Notes: a model not told the origin generated them from the sequence alone. DNA of 64,000 bases from Paenibacillus_V sp046244365 (GCF_046244365.1 NZ_CP176395.1:124001-188000); one strand, 5' to 3'; positions 16,643-25,985 are shown, numbered from the stretch's first letter. Made by a program: numbers and translations.

Positions 16643-17590
16643 TTGGCAGAATTGAAGCTTGACGTAAATCTGAAGGGGCGGGACTTCCTCGGCTTGGCCG
16701 ACTACACCCCGGAGGAAATTCAATATTTGATCGACCTGGCGATCGAACTGAAGCGCAAACAGAAGGCGGGAGAAGAATTCCAGCCGCTTAAGGGCAAAAC
16801 GCTGGCGATGGTGTTCGAAAAATCGTCCACGCGCACGCGCGTTTCGTTCGAGGTCGGCATGTATCAGCTGGGGGGTCAGGCGCTGTTCCTGAGCCGCAAC
16901 GATATCCAAATGGGGCGCGGAGAGCCGATCTCCGATACGGCGCAGGTGCTGTCGCGTTATGTCGACGGGATCATGATCCGTACGTTCGCGCACCGCAACG
17001 TGATCGAACTTGCCCGCGCGGCGACGATTCCCGTCATCAACGGGCTGACGGATTTCTCCCATCCGTGCCAGGCGCTGGCCGATTACCAGACGATCTACGA
17101 GCATAAGGGCGCGCTGAAGGGCCTGAAAATCGCGTATATCGGCGACGGCAACAATATGGCGCACTCGCTGATGATGGGCGCGGCCAAGCTCGGCATGCAT
17201 ATCGCGGTAGCGACGCCGGAAGGCTACGAGCCGGAGAACGAGATGACGCAAGCGGCAAAAGAAGTTGCGGCCGTTACCGGAGGAAGCGTCACCGTATGCC
17301 GCGATCCGAAGGAAGTTGCAGCGAACGCCGACGTTATTTATACGGACGTATGGGCGAGTATGGGCTTCGAGGAAGAGCAGAAGCAGCGGGAAATCGCCTT
17401 CGCGAACTACCAGGTGAACGAAGAGCTGGTGAAACTTGCGAAGAAAGATTACCTGTTCATGCACTGCCTGCCGGCGCATCGCGGCGAAGAAGTAAGCGAG
17501 GGCGTTACGGACGGCCCGAACTCGATCATTTTCGACCAGGCGGAAAACCGTTTGCACGCGCAGAAGGCGATCATGGCCTCGATCATGTAG
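16643..17590 (+). CDS. argF: Ornithine carbamoyltransferase
   Basis: Makes citrulline from ornithine and carbamoyl phosphate. The carbamoyl-phosphate loop SSTRTRVSFEVGM, the HPCQALADYQT motif and the ornithine-site FMHCLPAHRGEEV are all present. The length is 315 residues. TTG 16643 is the start, with GGAAGGAGAG upstream, 36 nt after argD. Carbamoyl phosphate must come from carAB elsewhere, since no carAB lies here. Confidence 0.98.
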   Translation: MAELKLDVNLKGRDFLGLADYTPEEIQYLIDLAIELKRKQKAGEEFQPLKGKTLAMVFEKSSTRTRVSFEVGMYQLGGQALFLSRNDIQMGRGEPISDTAQVLSRYVDGIMIRTFAHRNVIELARAATIPVINGLTDFSHPCQALADYQTIYEHKGALKGLKIAYIGDGNNMAHSLMMGAAKLGMHIAVATPEGYEPENEMTQAAKEVAAVTGGSVTVCRDPKEVAANADVIYTDVWASMGFEEEQKQREIAFANYQVNEELVKLAKKDYLFMHCLPAHRGEEVSEGVTDGPNSIIFDQAENRLHAQKAIMASIM

Positions 17591-17667
17591 GAGCAGGTCG
17601 GAATGGCCGCTTTGACGGCCCGAAAGAGCATATAAAGCAACGCGGATATATAAGCTAAAACGCAGTT

Positions 17668-17706
17668 CAGGCGCAAGGGGCGGCATAAAGCCGCCCCACA
17701 CGCCTG
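17668..17706 (+). other. Strong GC-rich stem-loop between argF and argG
   Basis: GGGGCGGC (17677-17684) pairs with GCCGCCCC (17690-17697) around ATAAA. An outer helix CAGGCG/CGCCTG (17668-17673/17701-17706) encloses it. There is no T-run after it. It may be an mRNA processing or stability element separating argF from argG; that role is inferred. Confidence 0.55.
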
Positions 17707-17736
17707 TCAATGATAATAAGGAGAGTGTCACAGCAC

Positions 17737-18975
17737 ATGGCAAAGGAAAAAATCGTACTCGCCTATTCCGGCGGGCTGGATACATCGGTCATTCTGAAAT
17801 GGCTGAAAGAAACGTACGACGCGGAAATTATCGCCTTCACGGCGGATATCGGACAAAAGGACGAGCTGGACGGCCTTGAAGCGAAGGCGCTGCAAACCGG
17901 CGCTTCGAAAGTATACATCGATGACCTTCGCGAAGAATTTGCCCGCGATTTCATCTACCCGATGTTCCAATCGGGCGCTTTGTATGAAGGACAGTACCTG
18001 CTCGGCACGTCCATCGCGCGTCCGCTGATCGCGAAGCGCATGGTCGAAATCGCCCGCGCGGAAGGCGCAACGGCGATCGCCCACGGCGCTACCGGCAAAG
18101 GAAACGACCAAGTTCGTTTCGAGCTGACCGCTGCAGCTTTGGCGCCGGAGCTTGGCGTTATCGCGCCTTGGCGTCTGGACGAGTTCCGCGAGCAATTCCC
18201 GGGACGCGCCGAAATGATCGCCTATGCCGAGAAGCATGGCATCCCGGTACAAGCCAGCGCTGCGAAGCCTTATTCGACGGACCGCAACCTGCTGCACATC
18301 AGCTTCGAGAGCGGTATGCTCGAGGATCCGTGGTTCGATCCGAGCGCGGAGTCGAACGAAGACATGTACGTGCTCAGCGTATCGCCGGAGCGCGCACCGG
18401 ATCAAGCGGAATATGTCGAGCTCGCATTCGACAAAGGCGAGTGCGTAGCGATTAACGGCGAGCAACTCTCCCCGCTGGAAGTGATGGAGAAGCTGAACGA
18501 CCTCGGCGGCAAGCACGGCATCGGCCGCGTAGACATGGTCGAGAACCGCTTCGTCGGCATGAAGAGCCGCGGTGTATACGAGACGCCGGGCGGCACGATC
18601 CTTTTCACGGCTCACCGCAAAATGGAGTCGCTGACGATGGACCGCGACGTCATGCACTTGCGTGATTCGCTCATCTCGAAATACAGCTCGCTCGTTTACA
18701 ACGGTTTCTGGTTTGCGCCGGAGCGTTTGGCTCTGCAGGCGCTCGTGGACGAGAGCCAGAAGAACGTGACCGGTACGGTTCGCGTGAAGCTGTATAAAGG
18801 CAACGTAATCGGAGCCGGCGTGAAAAGCCCGGTCAGCCTGTACAATCCGGACATCGCGACGATGGAAGCCGACCCGACAAAAGCGTACAACCAGAACGAT
18901 GCGACAGGCTTCATCCGCCTGAACGCGCTGCGTCTGAAAGTAAGCTCCGGCGTCGAACAGAACGCGAAAAAATAA
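17737..18975 (+). CDS. argG: Argininosuccinate synthase
   Basis: ATP-dependent ligation of citrulline and aspartate. The PP-loop AYSGGLDTSVILKWL near residue 10, GATGKGNDQVRFE and the aspartate-site region are conserved. ATG 17737 gives 412 residues and follows AAGGAGAG; a slightly longer in-frame reading lacks a ribosome site. The 250-nt gap to argH (18976-19225) holds nothing I recognise. Confidence 0.98.
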   Translation: MAKEKIVLAYSGGLDTSVILKWLKETYDAEIIAFTADIGQKDELDGLEAKALQTGASKVYIDDLREEFARDFIYPMFQSGALYEGQYLLGTSIARPLIAKRMVEIARAEGATAIAHGATGKGNDQVRFELTAAALAPELGVIAPWRLDEFREQFPGRAEMIAYAEKHGIPVQASAAKPYSTDRNLLHISFESGMLEDPWFDPSAESNEDMYVLSVSPERAPDQAEYVELAFDKGECVAINGEQLSPLEVMEKLNDLGGKHGIGRVDMVENRFVGMKSRGVYETPGGTILFTAHRKMESLTMDRDVMHLRDSLISKYSSLVYNGFWFAPERLALQALVDESQKNVTGTVRVKLYKGNVIGAGVKSPVSLYNPDIATMEADPTKAYNQNDATGFIRLNALRLKVSSGVEQNAKK

Positions 18976-19225
18976 GAAGCGATTGCCGCAGTCTGCCATT
19001 GCATGTTGGAGGCAAGCGGCAGTTGCTCTCAGCTAAGGAAAGTAACTGTCGAATTCGTCCGGCTGCTGCTGACGGAGCATTCCATTCGTTTCGAAAAGGA
19101 ATCGACAGTCACGGGATAAGAGGAAAGCGCCGTACTCTTCGCGAGGCGGTGAAAGAGTCGTCGGGTGGCGGCGGGTCGCGTCAAGCGGCTCGCTTTACTC
19201 GCGTTAAGGAAGGGGAGTCATATAC

Positions 19226-20641
19226 GTGTCCAAACTTTGGGGTGGGCGTTTCACGAAACAAACGGACCAGCTGGTAGAGGAGTATACCGCTTCTATCATG
19301 TTCGACAAAGAGCTTGCCGAGGAAGATATTCAAGGCAGCCTTGCGCATGTCACGATGCTGGGGAAATGCGGCATTTTGCCGGCCGACGATGTTGAGAAAA
19401 TTAAAGACGGTCTCTTGAAGGTACAAGGCATGATCCGCCGCGGGGAAATCGAATTCACAGTCCGCGACGAAGATATTCATATGAACATCGAGAAAACGCT
19501 GATCGACGAAATCGGACCGGTCGGCGGCAAGCTCCATACGGGTCGCAGCCGGAACGACCAAGTTGCGACGGACATGCATTTGTTCCTGCGCAAACGGGTT
19601 GTCGAGTTCGTCGGCCTGCTCAATAAGCTGAACGAAGCGCTGATCGGGCAGGCGCTCGCCAACCTCGACACGATCGTGCCGGGCTACACGCATCTTCAAC
19701 GGGCGCAGCCGATTCTGTTCGCGCATCATATGATGGCATACGTGTCCATGTTCCAGCGCGACATCGAGCGCATGCAGGACAGCTACAAGCGCATCAACGC
19801 GTTGCCGCTCGGCGCCGGGGCGCTGGCCGGTACGACGTTCGCGATCGACCGTCATTTCGTGGCGGAGCAGCTTAAATTCGACCGCGTATACGAAAACAGC
19901 CTTGATGCGGTAAGCGACCGCGACTTTATCGTCGAGTTCCTGGCGAATGCGGCGCTGGTCATGACGCACTTGTCGCGTCTGTGCGAAGAGCTTGTGCTCT
20001 GGTCGAGCACGGAATTTGCTTTCGTCGAGCTGGACGACGCGTTCTGTACGGGCAGCAGCATCATGCCGCAGAAGAAGAACCCGGACGTAGCCGAGCTCGT
20101 TCGTGGTAAAACAGGCCGTGTTTACGGCAACCTTTTCGGCCTCCTGACGGTGTTGAAAGCATTGCCGCTGGCATACAACAAAGATATGCAGGAAGACAAA
20201 GAAGGCATGTTCGATACGGTCAAAACGCTGCAGGGCGCCCTGCAATTGTTCGCGCCGATGATCGCTACGATGAAGGTCAACCGCGAGCGGATGCGCCAAG
20301 CGGTCAACCAGGACTTCTCGAACGCGACCGACATCGCCGACTATTTGGTAAACAAAGGATTGCCGTTCCGTCAGGCGCATGAAGTCATCGGGAAAATCGT
20401 TCTGTACTGCATTCAGAACAAGAAGTATTTGCTCGATCTGAAAATCGAGGAGTTCCACCAATTCTCCAAGCTGTTCGACGCGAACATTTATGAAGTACTG
20501 CAGCCGGAGAACGTCGTCAACGCGCGCAACGTATACGGCGGCACGGCGTCGAATCAAGTGTCGGGCGCCATCGAGCGCGCGCAGCAGCAGCTGGCGGAAA
20601 CGAACGGCTGGGTGCAGACGTACGTGGAGAAAAGCAGATAA
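19226..20641 (+). CDS. argH: Argininosuccinate lyase
   Basis: Last step of arginine synthesis, releasing fumarate. The fumarase/aspartase signature GSSIMPQKKNPD and the catalytic-site TGRSRNDQVATD are present. Length 471 residues. GTG 19226 follows AAGGAAGGGGA. It is the last gene of the cluster and is followed by an intrinsic terminator. Confidence 0.98.
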   Translation: MSKLWGGRFTKQTDQLVEEYTASIMFDKELAEEDIQGSLAHVTMLGKCGILPADDVEKIKDGLLKVQGMIRRGEIEFTVRDEDIHMNIEKTLIDEIGPVGGKLHTGRSRNDQVATDMHLFLRKRVVEFVGLLNKLNEALIGQALANLDTIVPGYTHLQRAQPILFAHHMMAYVSMFQRDIERMQDSYKRINALPLGAGALAGTTFAIDRHFVAEQLKFDRVYENSLDAVSDRDFIVEFLANAALVMTHLSRLCEELVLWSSTEFAFVELDDAFCTGSSIMPQKKNPDVAELVRGKTGRVYGNLFGLLTVLKALPLAYNKDMQEDKEGMFDTVKTLQGALQLFAPMIATMKVNRERMRQAVNQDFSNATDIADYLVNKGLPFRQAHEVIGKIVLYCIQNKKYLLDLKIEEFHQFSKLFDANIYEVLQPENVVNARNVYGGTASNQVSGAIERAQQQLAETNGWVQTYVEKSR

Positions 20642-20660
20642 CGCATAGCAGCAATATTAA

Positions 20661-20703
20661 AACCCCCTTCCCCGTGCTTGAAGGCATTGGTAAGGGGGTT
20701 TTG
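20661..20703. terminator. Bidirectional terminator between argH and the DUF4097 gene
   Basis: AACCCCCTT (20661-20669) pairs with AAGGGGGTT (20692-20700), with a T-run on the plus side and an A-run on the other side. It serves the convergent argH and the leftward DUF4097 gene. Confidence 0.88.
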
Positions 20704-20761
20704 TGTTATTGAAAGGCGGGTCAGGGGTTGTACCCGCCTCCGTTTCGCAGAAGCGCTTCGA

Positions 20762-21640
20762 TTACCGTACGCCTACCGCGATGCCTCCGATATCCGAACG
20801 GATTTTGAGCAGGGGACCGTTGCTGCCGATCGATCCTTGGATATCGTGATCCTCGTTACTCGTAAACGTCATATTCGGAAGATCAACCGTCGAGCTGCCG
20901 ATGTCGCTCTTCAGATCCAGCCGCATAGCGGATGGGGCCGGGAGCTTGACGCCGATCGCCCCGACGTCGCTTTTGATCGAGACATTTCCGTTAAGCTCTT
21001 TCAGCCATAAATTGATGGCCCCGATCCCGCCTTCCAGCGCAACCGCGCCGGATACGTCCTTGATGTTCATCGCTCCCGTTTCGGTCGAAACTTTTAAGGA
21101 TTCGCTTTTGAGGCCGTTGACGGAAACCGCGCCTACATCCGTAGTGATTTTGACGGTTTGTGCCTGCAGCGATTCGATGCGGACGCTTCCGACATTGCTT
21201 TTGACCTGAATCGTACGGTACAAGGTTTCCGGCACCGTAATTTCAAGCTTGGAGCGCAGTTCGCCGTTTATCAGATCGAACAGCTGGGGAATGTCGATTC
21301 CCGTATTGAATTTTTTATGGGTGAGCGCCTGGATGACCGCCGTATCCCCCGGCTCTTTTTTGGCCGTAAAGTTGACGTTGTTCTGCATAGACTTCAAAGC
21401 GCTGCCGTGAAACGAAACGTGAATGTCGCTGTCTTTGCCCGGAAGGATGATGATATCCGCATAATCGGCTTCGACCGACAGATGCTGGATGCCGTTCGCG
21501 CCGATCGTTTGCTCATGCTTGAATTCGCTTCTTTCTTCGACGAATCCGTCCGTTTTCTCGAAGAGGTAGGCGAGGCCTCCTATTCCGATGATCAGGAAGG
21601 CGAGACCGATGAAGGCGAATAATTTAAGTGGAAAGCGCAT
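20762..21640 (-). CDS. DUF4097-family envelope protein with a beta-helix repeat domain
   Basis: A 292-residue protein with one N-terminal membrane segment (about residues 7-26) and an extracytoplasmic domain of repeating short strands (VKITTDVGAVSVNGLKS, LKVSTETGAMNIKDVSG), typical of the DUF4097/LiaG-like adhesin fold. The family is tied to envelope-stress operons in Firmicutes; its exact role is unknown. It starts 4 nt after the DUF1700 stop, and its Shine-Dalgarno AAGGGAG lies in the end of that gene, so the two are translationally coupled. Confidence 0.82.
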   Translation of the reverse strand: MRFPLKLFAFIGLAFLIIGIGGLAYLFEKTDGFVEERSEFKHEQTIGANGIQHLSVEADYADIIILPGKDSDIHVSFHGSALKSMQNNVNFTAKKEPGDTAVIQALTHKKFNTGIDIPQLFDLINGELRSKLEITVPETLYRTIQVKSNVGSVRIESLQAQTVKITTDVGAVSVNGLKSESLKVSTETGAMNIKDVSGAVALEGGIGAINLWLKELNGNVSIKSDVGAIGVKLPAPSAMRLDLKSDIGSSTVDLPNMTFTSNEDHDIQGSIGSNGPLLKIRSDIGGIAVGVR

Positions 21641-21644
21641 CGTT

Positions 21645-22199
21645 CTATTCTCCCTTAATGAGCCGTTTGTTGGCCCGAATATAGGTACGGGTGAGGCGGA
21701 AAAAGCGCGGTACGATAGCCATCATAGCCGTGCCGAAAAGCAAGCCGAGTCCTACCAGCACCAGGGAGCCGAACAGCTCGACGAGCAGAATCGTGTTCGA
21801 TTGATCGAGGCCGGTTCCGAGCAGCATGAATAGCGGACTGGCGATCAGGAGAACCGACGTGAGCGAGAAAGCGAACAGCACGCCGCAAATCGCCAGAAAC
21901 GGTGCCAGCACGAATATCAAATTGAAAAAACCGAGCGCAATGCTAACGAGCATGGCTTTGGCCGTATTGTCCTGCGGCGGTGTCGGATAGCTCTCATAGG
22001 AAGGAGGCGCTTGAACGCCCATCCATTCCGGGCCGCGGTTGGGCTGGCTGAGCCAAGCGATAATCTCTTGTTCGCTCTTGCCGTTCGCTTCGGCTTGACG
22101 GAACAGCTCCTCGTAGACATATTGAATGCGGCGCTGCTCGTCTTCCGGCAGCCCTCTTAGCCTCAGCTCGAGTCCTCGCAAGAAATCGTCTTTGTTCAT
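21645..22199 (-). CDS. DUF1700-family membrane protein
   Basis: A 184-residue protein starting MNKDDFLRGLELRLRGLPEDEQRRIQYVYEEL, the standard DUF1700 N-terminal helical part. A proline-rich linker and four hydrophobic segments follow. ATG 22199 was chosen because AGAAGGG lies 8 nt upstream. DUF1700 and DUF4097 genes usually form a pair led by a PadR regulator; no padR gene is present here. Confidence 0.82.
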   Translation of the reverse strand: MNKDDFLRGLELRLRGLPEDEQRRIQYVYEELFRQAEANGKSEQEIIAWLSQPNRGPEWMGVQAPPSYESYPTPPQDNTAKAMLVSIALGFFNLIFVLAPFLAICGVLFAFSLTSVLLIASPLFMLLGTGLDQSNTILLVELFGSLVLVGLGLLFGTAMMAIVPRFFRLTRTYIRANKRLIKGE

Positions 22200-22242
22200 G
22201 TGGAATTCCCTTCTTTTATCCTTGTTGCTATAACCATACATG

Positions 22243-22289
22243 AAAACAGTCATAGTGACCAAGTAACTGCGGTCATGTGACTGTTTTTT
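22243..22289 (-). terminator. Imperfect hairpin between vanW-like and DUF1700 genes
   Basis: AAAACAGTCA (22243-22252) pairs with TGACTGTTTT (22278-22287), with TGACC/GGTCA extending it inward. It has T-runs on both strands. For leftward transcription it could terminate the upstream vanW-like transcript. It could also be an operator for the DUF1700 promoter. Confidence 0.5.
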
Positions 22290-22366
22290 GGATTTGGCCG
22301 GGATAGCGTTTGTTGCAAAGGCTGATTGCTTTAAGGACGGGAGCTTGTCCTATAGAAGCGAATGGC

Positions 22367-22414
22367 GATGCCGCCCGATGTCCCTGCAGGGAGACCGGGC
22401 GGCATCATTTTTTT
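22367..22414 (+). terminator. Plus-strand terminator with no known upstream gene
   Basis: GATGCCGCCCG (22367-22377) pairs perfectly with CGGGCGGCATC (22396-22406), with an inner palindrome TCCCTGCAGGGA. Seven T follow on the plus strand. No plus-strand gene precedes it (argH ends at 20641), so it may end a small RNA or merely be the stem of the leftward vanW-like mRNA. Confidence 0.55.
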
Positions 22415-22446
22415 GAACGGGTCTGCGCAAGGGGATGCTGCGGCGG

Positions 22447-23889
22447 TTACCGGAAATTCGGTCCGCGTACGCCGTCTTCGATGACGGAAGGGGTCGGGGA
22501 GGCATCATCCGGCATGCTCGCCGCGTCGCCGTTCACTGCAATCAGGGCAGGCTGCGGCGAATAGGCGTCACGGGACACGAGATCCGTGGAGACGACGCTC
22601 CCGTTTTGCTTTTTGATCCGGTACGTTTCCACGATCACGCCGGGCTTCCCTTGCTGCAGCATCACCTGCTTGCCTTTGCGCAGCGAAGGATTTTGCACGT
22701 ATTTGTTCGGAGCGGGCAGCTCGCGGATCGTTTTGGTGGCAACCTCGTACGTGATGTCGCTCGGCGTTTGGCCGAACAGCTTGACGGTGAGCTTTCCGTT
22801 CTCGACGGAAGTGCGAATAAGCAGATGATGGCCCGTATTGTTGCGGAATTTGAAGTTGATATACCCATCCGCATAGGTTGCATCGAGGCCCGGCGTGACG
22901 TAGCTGACAGGCAGCGAATGGTTGCGCCGCTCGACGATTTGGAGCCCGCCCAGCAGCACCGCGTTGTACAGCGTCGACGATACCTGGCAAATGCCGCCGC
23001 CGACCCCCGGCACAAGCTTACCGTTCAGAATGACGGGGGCTTCCTGAAAGCCGAACTTCTTCTCCGTCTCTTGAATCACCTTGCTGTAGTCGAAAATGCC
23101 GTCTGGCGGCAGCACCATGTCGTGAACCGTACGGGCTGCCGAGGAAACGTTATGGATGCGCCCCTCTCCACTTGCGGGAAACGCGGTGGAAAACTCCGCG
23201 ATTTTACGCGTAATGCCTTGCGCCTTCAGCGTTTTTTCGGTTATCGCCGGCTCTACGACCGCAAGCGGAAGCGCGAGCGGGATCGGGGCCTGCAGCATCC
23301 CGAGCGACCATTGCTTTGGCGGAAAACGTTCGTTCAGCTGCTTAAGCAGCGCTTCCGTGTCGATGCGGTAGGCGTTTTTGCCCGGATCGATGCGCACCTG
23401 GTCGTCCGGCGTGACGGTACGCTGCCAGTTAACCGGTTCGGTCTTCTGCAGCGAAGCCCACGTCTTGTCTATCGTTTGCTGCAGCCTGTCTTTATCGAAC
23501 GTAATTTGCAGCCCCCATTCACGGCCCGCAAGCTTTCTGCGCATTTGTGCGCGCTGTATAAGCGAGCCCGTCCGCACGGCCTCCAGCTCGGCGGCAATGT
23601 CGGCGGCATTGCTGCGCATCCCCAGCTCCTCCAGCGTCAGCGACGCGGTCGGCCCTCCGGCCGGATCGGCCGAAAAGCGGACTTGCTGCCGGGCGAGAAG
23701 CTGGACCGCGTCATCCAGCACGGTGCGAAAACGCGCGAGCGACAAGCCTTCCGCTTGCCAGCCCGACACGGTAACGCCGGATGGGACCGTCTGGCGGGTG
23801 GCATAGACCGCCAAGGACGCAGTGCCGCCGGCTGCCGTCAGCACACCCAGCACGATACCTCCGATAAGCAATCGTTTCAACGTCGCCAT
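22447..23889 (-). CDS. VanW-family secreted or membrane-anchored protein
   Basis: A 480-residue exported protein. Residues 8-30 form a signal/anchor segment. About residues 55-200 resemble the PG_binding_4 domain. The VanW domain follows, with HNVSSAARTVHDMVLPPDGIFDY and GKLVPGVGGGICQVSSTLYNAVL. The C-terminus (about 390-460) is G5-like. VanW is found in some vancomycin-resistance clusters, but most chromosomal copies have unknown cell-wall roles. GGAAGGGG directly precedes ATG 23889. Confidence 0.9.
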   Translation of the reverse strand: MATLKRLLIGGIVLGVLTAAGGTASLAVYATRQTVPSGVTVSGWQAEGLSLARFRTVLDDAVQLLARQQVRFSADPAGGPTASLTLEELGMRSNAADIAAELEAVRTGSLIQRAQMRRKLAGREWGLQITFDKDRLQQTIDKTWASLQKTEPVNWQRTVTPDDQVRIDPGKNAYRIDTEALLKQLNERFPPKQWSLGMLQAPIPLALPLAVVEPAITEKTLKAQGITRKIAEFSTAFPASGEGRIHNVSSAARTVHDMVLPPDGIFDYSKVIQETEKKFGFQEAPVILNGKLVPGVGGGICQVSSTLYNAVLLGGLQIVERRNHSLPVSYVTPGLDATYADGYINFKFRNNTGHHLLIRTSVENGKLTVKLFGQTPSDITYEVATKTIRELPAPNKYVQNPSLRKGKQVMLQQGKPGVIVETYRIKKQNGSVVSTDLVSRDAYSPQPALIAVNGDAASMPDDASPTPSVIEDGVRGPNFR

Positions 23890-24067
23890 CCCCTTCCCTG
23901 ATCGTCAGCCTGTACTACAAATGTATGACGGAGGAAGGCCGATTCATGCTCGTCTGCCGCGTAATTTGAAAGTTCCTTCGCAAAGCGGAAAATGTTTCGA
24001 ATTTGTGGCAATTTGTCGGACTGTCGGAGGAATTTGGGCATACGTGTCGAAGTGTATTAGGTACGAC

Positions 24068-24153
24068 CAAGGATAAACGCCATTCCGCTTCTTTGAAGCC
24101 GGACGTTTACCGGGAAACGGAACAATCAGCGGGGGACATACTCTCTTACATTT
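24068..24153 (+). repeat. Dispersed 86-bp repeat, copy A
   Basis: This stretch is about 80% identical to the reverse complement of 45424-45508, with a single 1-nt gap. It lies 238 nt upstream of ftsE. In one frame both copies can be read as related peptides (PDVYRETEQSAGDIL versus PDVCREMEQSAEDIL), and most differences fall on third codon positions. A plain GGATAAACG echo recurs at 24213. The rest of 23890-24391 shows no gene. Confidence 0.7.
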
Positions 24154-24391
24154 CAAACCATTCCTGTTTCGGGTTGTCGAACTTTCGGGACGAAAGCCGA
24201 CGGAGATCGAAACGTAGGATAAACGTCCGGCAGCATTTCTAACGTTTTCCCGAATTCAGCCACGGAAGCGGGCTTTGAAGCCGAAGCCTGACAAGACACC
24301 TTATGATCGACACCGTATTCCTTTTCTGAATGCACAAAAATAGACGCATAACCGCTGCGGGCGGTGTGTCAATAAATTGGGATGTGATTGA

Positions 24392-25078
24392 ATGATAGAA
24401 ATGCAGGATGTATGGAAGACGTATGCCGATGGAACGCATGCGATCCGCGGAATGAATCTGAAAGTCGACCGCAATGAGTTTCTTTACGTGGTCGGACCGT
24501 CGGGCGCTGGCAAATCCACGTTCATGAAGATGATTTACCGGGAGGAACGGCCTACCAAAGGCCAAATTTTCGTCAATGGATTTAACCTCGGCAAGCTGAA
24601 GCAGCGGAAGATCCCCTACGTGCGCCGGAATATCGGCGTTATTTTTCAGGACTTTCGGCTGCTGCCCAAGCTGACCGTTTTTGAAAATATCGCATTCGCC
24701 ATGGAAGTCATCGAATCCCCGAAAAAGCTGATCCGCAAACGGACCTTGGAAGTGCTCGAGCTGGTCAAGCTGTCCGGCAAAGCGGAATCGCTGCCAACTC
24801 AGCTGTCGGGCGGCGAACAGCAGCGGGTGGCGATCGCAAGGGCGATCGTCAATAATCCGGCCGTCATTATCGCGGACGAGCCGACAGGCAACCTTGACCC
24901 GGAAACGTCCTGGGGCATTATGAAGCTGCTCGAGGAGATCAACTACCGGGGGACGACGATCGTCATGGCAACGCACAACAAAGAAATCGTCAACACGATT
25001 CGCAAGCGGGTTCTGGCCATCGAGAAAGGGCAAATCGTTCGCGACGAGGCCAAAGGAGAGTACGGCTATGAAGATTAA
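24392..25078 (+). CDS. ftsE: Cell-division ABC transporter ATPase FtsE
   Basis: Cytoplasmic ATPase that with FtsX activates peptidoglycan hydrolases. Walker A GPSGAGKST (residues 35-43), signature LSGGEQQRVAIARA, and Walker B VIIADEPTGNLD are intact. Length 228 residues. The end overlaps ftsX by 11 nt. The surrounding order ftsE-ftsX-M23 protein-ctpB-minJ matches the Bacillus locus. Confidence 0.97.
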   Translation: MIEMQDVWKTYADGTHAIRGMNLKVDRNEFLYVVGPSGAGKSTFMKMIYREERPTKGQIFVNGFNLGKLKQRKIPYVRRNIGVIFQDFRLLPKLTVFENIAFAMEVIESPKKLIRKRTLEVLELVKLSGKAESLPTQLSGGEQQRVAIARAIVNNPAVIIADEPTGNLDPETSWGIMKLLEEINYRGTTIVMATHNKEIVNTIRKRVLAIEKGQIVRDEAKGEYGYED

Positions 25079-25985
25079 CACGCTAGGCCGTCACTTTCGC
25101 GAAGGCGGCAAAAATGTAATCCGCAACGGCTGGATGTCGTTCGCGTCGATCAGCGCTATTTCGATATCCCTGTTTATTCTCGGCGTGTTCCTGTTATTGG
25201 CCATCAACGTCAACTACTTGGCGCAGCAGATCGAAAAGCAGGTTGAAATCCGGGTTTTCCTCGATGTTAACATACCCCAGGAAACGATAACTGCGCTCAA
25301 CAGCAGCATCGGCGGGATGACGGAAGTAAGCAAGGTGACGTTCGTATCCAAGGCGGAAGGGCTTAAGCTGATGCGCGAACGGATGGGTGAAACCGGTAAG
25401 GCTTATCTGGAAGGGCTCGACGGAGACAACAACCCGCTCAACGATTCGTTCACCGTGGAGGTTGACCAGCCTCGTACCGTAGCTCAGGTGGCCGCGGCCA
25501 TATCGGAGCTGAACAACGGCAAATCGCCGAAGCCGATCGTCAAAGTGAGCTACGGTCAGGGAACGGTCGAAACGATGTTCAAGGTGACGTCGGCGATTCG
25601 CAACGTCGGACTCGTGCTTGTCGGATGCTTGGCTCTAACGGCGATGTTCCTCATTTCCAATACGATTAAGCTGACGATTATGGCGCGCAACCGTGAAATC
25701 CGCATCATGAAGCTCGTCGGGGCAACGAACAGCTTTATTCGCTGGCCGTTTTTCATCGAAGGGGTGTTGCTCGGCCTGATCGGCTCGATTATTCCGGCAG
25801 GCATTCTGGCTTACGGATATTGGGAGCTGCTGCACAACGGACAGTTTGAGATGAGCTCTTTCATGATGCAGCTTAAGCCGTTCGAAGAGATCAGTTACCC
25901 GATCAGCGGCCTGCTGCTCGGCATCGGCGTCGTGATCGGCGTCTGGGGCAGCACGATATCGGTTCGCAAATATTTGAAGGTATAG
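25068..25985 (+). CDS. ftsX: Cell-division membrane protein FtsX
   Basis: Four-segment permease-like protein, 305 residues. The first membrane segment is at about 25-48 (SISAISISLFILGVFLLL). A large extracellular loop of about 50-175 follows, which in this family binds the hydrolase activator. The remaining membrane segments lie from about 180 to 295. The next gene encodes the likely extracellular partner. Confidence 0.96.
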   Translation: MKINTLGRHFREGGKNVIRNGWMSFASISAISISLFILGVFLLLAINVNYLAQQIEKQVEIRVFLDVNIPQETITALNSSIGGMTEVSKVTFVSKAEGLKLMRERMGETGKAYLEGLDGDNNPLNDSFTVEVDQPRTVAQVAAAISELNNGKSPKPIVKVSYGQGTVETMFKVTSAIRNVGLVLVGCLALTAMFLISNTIKLTIMARNREIRIMKLVGATNSFIRWPFFIEGVLLGLIGSIIPAGILAYGYWELLHNGQFEMSSFMMQLKPFEEISYPISGLLLGIGVVIGVWGSTISVRKYLKV

